A DNA stretch of 11,017 nt from Bdellovibrionales bacterium (lineage in GTDB: Bacteria > Bdellovibrionota > Bdellovibrionia > Bdellovibrionales > UBA1609): the NCBI GenBank assembly GCA_026713205.1, contig JAPOOY010000156.1:1-11017 (forward strand), written 5' to 3'. A program made the translations under genes and the position numbers. Each line of letters starts with the position of its first letter. Position 1 is the stretch's first letter. This document shows positions 6,875 to 11,017 of this stretch, in pieces. The notes below the pieces were generated by a model. The model did not search any database, was not told where the DNA came from, and saw nothing but the letters and a program-made list of their open reading frames with translations.

Positions 6875-7825
6875 ATGTCTTTTATCCGTAAGAAAAAAAA
6901 AGTTGCTATTATAGGGAGTGGGTTTGTGGGAGCCTCCTGCGCTCATTGGATTTTAAGTCATAATTTAGCTGATATAAGCCTTATTGATCGAAAAGATAAC
7001 CTGGCTAAAGGTCGGGCTATTGATTTATTTTCTTCCTCGCCATTGGTGAAGCATGATCTTCAAATTCAGGGAGGATCAGACTATGGTCTGGCAAAAGGGG
7101 CGGACATTGTGGTAATTACGGCGGGACTGCCGCGGCAACCTGGCATGACTCGCGCGGATCTGCTTTCAAAAAATGCGGCTATTATGAAAGAGGTTTGTGA
7201 ACAGTTGAAAAAGGTTGTTTCAGAGGAAACGGTTTTTATTGTGGTTTCCAATCCCCTGGATGCTATGGTTTATCAGGCTCATAAAATTTTACAGACACCT
7301 CGTGAGAAAATTTTAGGTATGGCCGGAGTATTGGATACAGCTCGGTTTAAAGCTTTTATTGCGGAAAAATTAAAAGTTTCAGTTCAGGATATTTCCGCTT
7401 TGGTATTGGGAGGTCATGGAGATACTATGGTTCCTTTGACCCGCTTGGTCTCTGTGGGAGGAATTCCCCTGGAAGAATTGATAAAACCGAAGGATTTGGA
7501 ACAAATTGTGGAAAGAACCCGTCATGGTGGTGGAGAAATAGTTTCTCTTTTGGAAACAGGTTCCGCTCACTATGCTCCAGCGGCCAGTGTAGTGGAAATG
7601 GCGGCGTCTATTTTAAGGGATGAAAGACGGATTTTTCCTTGCGCCGCTTTACTTGAAGGAGAATATGGAGAGCGAGGGATTTTTGTTGGTGTGCCCTGTC
7701 AGTTAAATGGACAAGGATTGGATCGGGTGATAGAAATTTCCCTAAATGCTGAAGAACAAAAACAATTTAAGAAATCCATTCAATCCGTTCAGGCTACGAT
7801 TCAAGAATTAAACCAAATTTCATAA
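6875..7825 (+). CDS. mdh: Malate dehydrogenase, lactate-dehydrogenase-like (MDH type 3)
   Basis: The 316-residue NAD-dependent cytosolic enzyme interconverts malate and oxaloacetate. It has the Rossmann loop GSGFVGA (14-20), the NAD-selecting acidic residue in LIDRK (Asp38), the substrate loop GLPRQPGMTRADLL with Arg87 and Arg93, VSNPLD (124-129), VLDTARF with Asp154 and Arg157, and GGHGDTM with the proton-relay His181. Arg87 at the specificity position marks malate rather than lactate dehydrogenase, which has Gln there. The length is normal for the bacterial LDH-like branch. No ribosome site is obvious before ATG 6875, but the frame begins with the usual short basic lead into the Rossmann strand. 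It is the first gene of mdh-sucC-sucD, with its stop one base before the sucC ATG. Confidence 0.96.
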   Translation: MSFIRKKKKVAIIGSGFVGASCAHWILSHNLADISLIDRKDNLAKGRAIDLFSSSPLVKHDLQIQGGSDYGLAKGADIVVITAGLPRQPGMTRADLLSKNAAIMKEVCEQLKKVVSEETVFIVVSNPLDAMVYQAHKILQTPREKILGMAGVLDTARFKAFIAEKLKVSVQDISALVLGGHGDTMVPLTRLVSVGGIPLEELIKPKDLEQIVERTRHGGGEIVSLLETGSAHYAPAASVVEMAASILRDERRIFPCAALLEGEYGERGIFVGVPCQLNGQGLDRVIEISLNAEEQKQFKKSIQSVQATIQELNQIS

Positions 7826-7826
7826 A

Positions 7827-9005
7827 ATGCGCATTCAGGAATATCAGACTAAACAGTTTTTTAAACAGTACTCTATCCCTGTTTTGGATTCCTGTGTTGT
7901 GGAATCTTCGGAAGAGGTTAAGGAAGCTCTTAAAAAAGTGGGGGGAAATCTTTGGGCCGTAAAAGCTCAAGTTTTGGCTGGAGGCCGGGGAAAAGCGGGA
8001 GGCGTAAAAATAACAAAAAGTCCGGAAGAAGCGGAGGCGACAGCCAAAGCTCTGCTTGGAAAAAAACTTGTGACCCATCAAACGGGACCGGAAGGGGAGA
8101 TTGTCAGAAAGCTCCTCATAGAAAAGGGCTGTGAAATAGAAAAAGAATATTACCTCTCCTTATTGGTGGATACAGAGACTTCCCGGATTATCTTTATGGT
8201 TTCACAGGCCGGGGGAATGGATATTGAAGAAACCGCTCAGACTAATCCTGAAAAAATTTATAAAATATCCATCCATCCCTCTTTTGGATTTCAACCCTAT
8301 CAAAGCTGGTCTTTGGCTCAGGCGCTGAATATTTCCAAAAAAGCGGAAGTGATGAAATTACATTCTCTTTTCCAACAGCTCTATCGTTTGTTTGTGGAAA
8401 AAGACGGGAGTCTTTTGGAGATCAATCCCTTAATTAAAACCTCTCAGGGGGAATTTATAGCTTTGGATGGAAAGATGAGTTTTGATGAAAATGCGCTTTA
8501 TCGGCATTCCGATTTAATGGCTTTGTCTCAAGCGGAATTAAAGCCGGATTATGAAAGGGAAGCGGCCAGGCAGGGGTTGGCTCTCATTAAGCTGGAAGGA
8601 AACATTGGTTGTATGGTTAATGGGGCGGGTCTCGCTATGGCGACGATGGATATGATTAAACTGCATGGAGGATCTCCGGCAAATTTCTTGGATGTGGGAG
8701 GTGGAGCTGAACAGGAAAAAGTGGTTAAAGCTTTTGAGATTATCTTGAGTTTTCCTCAGGTTCAGGCCGTGTTGGTGAATATTTTCGGTGGGATTATGAA
8801 GTGTGATATTATTGCTTCCGGCCTTGTTCAGGCTGTTAAACAGGTGGGGTTAAAAGTTCCTGTTGTGGTTCGTTTGGAAGGCACAAGGTCGGCGGAGGGG
8901 TTAAAGTTACTGCGGGATTCCGGTTTAAGTCTTATTCCTTCAGAGAGTTTGGATGAGGCCGCTCGTAAAGTGGTGGAGGTGGCAGGTGTCCATTCTGGTC
9001 AATAA
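7827..9005 (+). CDS. sucC: Succinyl-CoA synthetase (ADP/GDP-forming) beta subunit
   Basis: This 392-residue subunit supplies the ATP-grasp and succinate-binding part of the TCA-cycle enzyme that couples succinyl-CoA cleavage to nucleoside triphosphate formation. The ATP-grasp domain (about 1-235) includes the nucleotide lysine in [15 protein letters not shown] (Lys46 and the glycine-rich loop 52-59), LEINP with the Mg-ligand Asn200, and ALDGK with Asp214. The ligase-CoA domain (about 258-380) opens with [18 protein letters not shown] and includes [11 protein letters not shown] (317-327). The length is a few residues over the usual 386-388. Its start one base after the mdh stop, with no clear ribosome site, suggests translational coupling. 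Whether ADP or GDP is preferred cannot be told from sequence alone. Confidence 0.97.
   Translation: MRIQEYQTKQFFKQYSIPVLDSCVVESSEEVKEALKKVGGNLWAVKAQVLAGGRGKAGGVKITKSPEEAEATAKALLGKKLVTHQTGPEGEIVRKLLIEKGCEIEKEYYLSLLVDTETSRIIFMVSQAGGMDIEETAQTNPEKIYKISIHPSFGFQPYQSWSLAQALNISKKAEVMKLHSLFQQLYRLFVEKDGSLLEINPLIKTSQGEFIALDGKMSFDENALYRHSDLMALSQAELKPDYEREAARQGLALIKLEGNIGCMVNGAGLAMATMDMIKLHGGSPANFLDVGGGAEQEKVVKAFEIILSFPQVQAVLVNIFGGIMKCDIIASGLVQAVKQVGLKVPVVVRLEGTRSAEGLKLLRDSGLSLIPSESLDEAARKVVEVAGVHSGQ
8975..8980 (+). promoter_or_regulatory. Shine-Dalgarno that fixes the sucD start
   Basis: GGAGGT inside the end of sucC lies 5 nt before GTG 8986. It selects the GTG over the in-frame ATG at 8953, which would add eleven residues with no counterpart in SucD. 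Confidence 0.85.
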
Positions 9006-9855
9006 AAACACCCGTTTAATTTGTCAGGGTTTTACGGGAAAGCATGGAACATTTCATAGTCAGCAGGCTTTAGAGTATGGAACAAAACTCTTAGGGGGAG
9101 TGACTCCGGGGAAAGGCGGAACCCGTCATTTGGAGTTGCCGGTTTTTCATACTGTCAAAGAAGCTGTCCAAAATACAAAAGCCAATGCCTCCATGATCTA
9201 TGTGCCGGCTTCCTTTGCGGCGAACGCTATTTTAGAAGCGGTGGAAGCTGAGTTGGATTTAGTGGTTTGTATTACGGAAGGGATACCTATTTTAGATATG
9301 GTTCGGGTGAAACAGGCGCTTAAAGGATCAAAAACCCGCCTGATTGGTCCAAATTGCCCGGGGGTTATCACTCCAGGAGAATGTAAAATTGGAATCATGC
9401 CAGGGTATATTCACAAAAAAGGAAAAGTGGGGATACTCTCCCGTTCCGGTACTTTAACTTATGAGGCGGTTTGGCAAACAACAAAATCAGGATTAGGACA
9501 AAGCTCCTGTGTGGGAATTGGAGGAGATCCCGTTAATGGATCTAATTTTGTAGATATTTTAAAATTATTTCAGGAGGATGAACAAACGGAAGCTATCATC
9601 CTTATTGGAGAAATTGGCGGCGTAGCGGAAGAAATAGCGGCAGAATACATTCACTCTGAGTTTACAAAACCTGTGGTTTCCTTTGTGGCGGGGCGAACAG
9701 CGCCTCCAGGGCGGCGTATGGGGCACGCCGGCGCCATTGTTACCGGTGGAAAAGGAGATGCGGAAAGTAAATTTCAAGCGCTCAAGAAAGCCGGTTGTCA
9801 TATTGTCTATAATCCGGCTCAGCTAGGAGAGGAAGTAAAAAATCTTTTATCCTGA
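8986..9855 (+). CDS. sucD: Succinyl-CoA synthetase alpha subunit
   Basis: The 289-residue subunit binds CoA and carries the phosphohistidine of succinyl-CoA synthetase. The CoA-binding Rossmann part shows [16 protein letters not shown] (13-28) and GGVTPGKGG (37-45), then IGPNCPGVI (120-128). The active-site loop [10 protein letters not shown] holds the phosphorylated His247, matching E. coli His246, and GGKGDAESK follows. The first residue is encoded by GTG at 8986, preceded by GGAGGT. This gives the family's normal length and N terminus (S-I-L-V-N-K-N-T-R), and the gene overlaps sucC by 20 nt, so the two subunits should be made in step. No convincing terminator follows the TGA, although a short T-run is present near 9882-9887. 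Confidence 0.97.
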   Translation: MSILVNKNTRLICQGFTGKHGTFHSQQALEYGTKLLGGVTPGKGGTRHLELPVFHTVKEAVQNTKANASMIYVPASFAANAILEAVEAELDLVVCITEGIPILDMVRVKQALKGSKTRLIGPNCPGVITPGECKIGIMPGYIHKKGKVGILSRSGTLTYEAVWQTTKSGLGQSSCVGIGGDPVNGSNFVDILKLFQEDEQTEAIILIGEIGGVAEEIAAEYIHSEFTKPVVSFVAGRTAPPGRRMGHAGAIVTGGKGDAESKFQALKKAGCHIVYNPAQLGEEVKNLLS

Positions 9856-9923
9856 TGGGAGTCATGCTGAGGTTTTTTGTAATCTTAAAATTTTAATTAG
9901 AAAATTCATTTTCGGAAAATATA

Positions 9924-9935
9924 AAACACGATCGT
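9924..9935. repeat. Left copy of a 12-bp inverted repeat flanking the cysteine-array gene
   Basis: aaacacgatcgt here is the exact reverse complement of acgatcgtgttt at 10773-10784. Each copy contains the 8-bp palindrome ACGATCGT. The two copies bracket the only gene in this part of the window. They could be operator sites or ends of a small acquired cassette. Confidence 0.55.
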
Positions 9936-10018
9936 ATAAATACCAGAACGAAAAGTCAGTTCATAAAATCCTTAAATTCTGCAAATGGATTTGAGCTTTG
10001 AACAGACAGTGATTCAAT

Positions 10019-10690
10019 TTATTTTGTATGTGCTTCTACACAAGTTTCTATATCTTTTAGGAAATTTACTGCACAAAGAACCTCATCTTTCTCAAGGTGA
10101 CCCCTACAAAGCTCATCTTTCTCTTCGCCATCTGACTCGCATTGGTTTTTTTCCTCTATCGTGGAAGCCTTATCCATGCATACCTCTGTGAGTAATTGAG
10201 CATTTCTGGAACAGAAGTTATCGGCAATCTCGGCTTGTGTATTGCAGAAGTTAAGATCTGCATCTGCTTCATCTGTAAGGCATTGATGTAGAGTTTCTAT
10301 TTCTTGAGATATAACATCTTGTTTCAGGCAAACCATCGCTACATCAGTTATAAAATTTTTTGAACAAAGACTTATAGCTATGTCATATTCTTTGCGACAA
10401 GACTTGCGACTTTTTCTACGCTCGGCTTTACATTGAGATCTTTCTTCATCTGTTTTAGCCTTATCCCTACAAAGATTTCTAACAGCATTCGCACTATCTT
10501 CACAGAAATCTTTAACATTATCCGCTTCACCTTCACAATAGCTGCGATTGGGATAAGCTGTTTTATGTAAACACTGAGCTATTGTTTCCGTATCCTGCGG
10601 CTGGGGATTTGCTTCAGAAGTTTGCGCTCCCACATATAAACTCAGCCCTAAGAGTGGGACAAGACAACCGATACTTAAAATTTTTCGCAT
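10019..10690 (-). CDS. Secreted protein with duplicated 8-cysteine array, unknown family
   Basis: The 223-residue protein starts at ATG 10690 with a strong AAGGAGG ribosome site (10697-10703) six nt upstream. Residues 1-22 form a classical signal peptide ending in VGA, so the protein is exported. The mature part holds sixteen cysteines in two repeats of eight. Cys 40, 52, 63, 74, 87, 98, 109 and 121 are echoed by 137, 149, 160, 171, 184, 195, 206 and 217, a shift of 97 residues (96 for the last). Intervals of 11 or 12 residues between cysteines place them on one face of a helix, so I infer a stack of helices stapled by disulfides, similar in principle to CX9C helical hairpins. Each repeat splits further into two four-cysteine modules that start with Q-C. 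The surroundings are Asp-, Glu-, Lys- and Gln-rich, with no aromatic core. I do not recognise a family or enzyme motif. Metal or redox binding is possible but unsupported. Confidence 0.88.
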   Translation of the reverse strand: MRKILSIGCLVPLLGLSLYVGAQTSEANPQPQDTETIAQCLHKTAYPNRSYCEGEADNVKDFCEDSANAVRNLCRDKAKTDEERSQCKAERRKSRKSCRKEYDIAISLCSKNFITDVAMVCLKQDVISQEIETLHQCLTDEADADLNFCNTQAEIADNFCSRNAQLLTEVCMDKASTIEEKNQCESDGEEKDELCRGHLEKDEVLCAVNFLKDIETCVEAHTK

Positions 10691-10772
10691 AATTTTCCTC
10701 CTTCATTAGGGTTCTTCTTTTGTTTATCATGCGTATAATCGGCAGTTAAAGGATTTTTTAAGGCAAGTTATA

Positions 10773-10784
10773 ACGATCGTGTTT
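10773..10784. repeat. Right copy of the 12-bp inverted repeat
   Basis: acgatcgtgttt, an exact inverted match to 9924-9935. It lies 83 bp upstream of the start codon of the cysteine-array gene, within reach of promoter regulation. Confidence 0.55.
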
Positions 10785-10883
10785 GAAATTTCATGAATCA
10801 AACTTAAAAAAGTCCTGTGATATTGTTAAAATATACTGTTCCGGTTTGAAATTTTCCGGTTCTTCATAAGAAAAAAGGATTAC

Positions 10884-11004
10884 CCCTTTCTAACAGACTA
10901 TAGGGGTCAAAAATTCAAACATGCGTTTTGCCACAGAGCGACTTACAGCCGCTACTGTGTCAAAGCCGAACTCATTTTTGACCCCTATAGGCTGTTATAA
11001 AGGG
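10884..11004. repeat. Long imperfect palindrome with inner stem-loop
   Basis: The arms 10884-10914 and 10974-11004 are reverse complements at 29 of 31 positions, including an unbroken 17-base match starting at CTATAGGGGTC. The 59-base centre folds again: CACAG-AGCG (10932-10940) pairs with CGCT-a-CTGTG (10950-10959) around the nine-base loop acttacagc. A TAAGA sequence also sits in inverted orientation just outside each side (10867-10871 and 11013-11017), so the symmetry may continue past the window. Candidate identities are a dispersed REP/MITE-type element or a structured RNA. A short open frame crosses it on the minus strand but has no start and is not called. Confidence 0.8.
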
Positions 11005-11017
11005 CCTATGTCTCTTA

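Larger units (their letters stand above)
10691..11017. other. Gene-free interval upstream of the cysteine-array gene
   Basis: No credible coding frame is present in these 327 bases. From left to right they hold the ribosome site and untranslated leader of the cysteine-array gene, the right copy of the 12-bp inverted repeat (10773-10784), and a short inverted repeat gtttga/tcaaac (10781-10803). Then come two direct repeats, gtttgaaattt at 10781-10791 and 10844-10854, and ttccggtt at 10839-10846 and 10854-10861. The interval ends with a long palindrome at 10884-11004. I cannot pick a convincing promoter for the gene. Confidence 0.6.

Noticed and set aside
8953..8985. ATG start extending sucD by 11 residues
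   Set aside because: The extension is read in an alternative frame of conserved sucC sequence, and GGAGGT is ideally placed for GTG 8986.
9856..9890. Terminator after sucD
   Set aside because: A T-run is present but the preceding bases form only a three- or four-pair stem.
10662..10690. Cys9 of the cysteine-array protein as a lipobox cysteine
   Set aside because: Only eight residues precede it, position -3 is Ser, and a long hydrophobic stretch follows it; a signal peptidase I site near VGA fits better.
10890..10994. Short minus-strand open frame of about 34 codons inside the long palindrome
   Set aside because: It has no start codon with a ribosome site near its beginning, and both ends lie in the inverted arms; it more likely reflects a repeat element than a gene.

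Overview
The window comes from a Gram-negative-type, AT-leaning bacterial chromosome. The signs are an N-terminal lipobox protein, a Hanks-type kinase with a membrane anchor and PEGA-like tail, a lysine-only histone-H1-like protein, and a malate dehydrogenase–succinyl-CoA synthetase operon. This mix fits a deltaproteobacterial-type or uncultured candidate-phylum lineage, but I cannot place it further without a search. There are no phage genes, transposase genes or CRISPR arrays.

Positions 1-6289 are a minus-strand block. It starts at the right with a TadB-like/TadC-like pair of pilus-type inner-membrane proteins whose reading frames overlap. A small four-cysteine membrane-anchored protein of unknown function follows, then a protein kinase with one membrane span and an extracytoplasmic PEGA-like domain. 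Next come uppP (undecaprenyl-diphosphatase), a cystathionine gamma-synthase-type PLP enzyme whose stop codon lies inside tRNA-Phe(GAA), a TalC-type transaldolase, and a 401-base gap holding a possible MITE-like element. The left edge cuts a cysteine-containing lipoprotein. The spacing suggests the block reads largely as one or a few transcripts.

Positions 6290-9855 are on the plus strand. A divergent intergenic region leads to a 99-residue poly-lysine H1-like protein containing a 72-bp tandem duplication, closed by a strong terminator. A sigma70-like promoter then drives mdh-sucC-sucD, with 1 nt between the first two genes and a 20-nt overlap between the last two. These encode consecutive or near-consecutive TCA-cycle steps (malate/oxaloacetate and succinyl-CoA/succinate).

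Positions 9856-11017 hold one minus-strand gene for a secreted protein with sixteen mature cysteines in a duplicated, nearly invariant 11/10/10/12/10/10 spacing. It is flanked by a 12-bp inverted repeat. To its right is a long imperfect palindrome (31-nt arms, 29 matches) with its own inner stem-loop, reaching almost to the window edge. The cysteine-array protein and this palindrome are the least familiar parts of the window.
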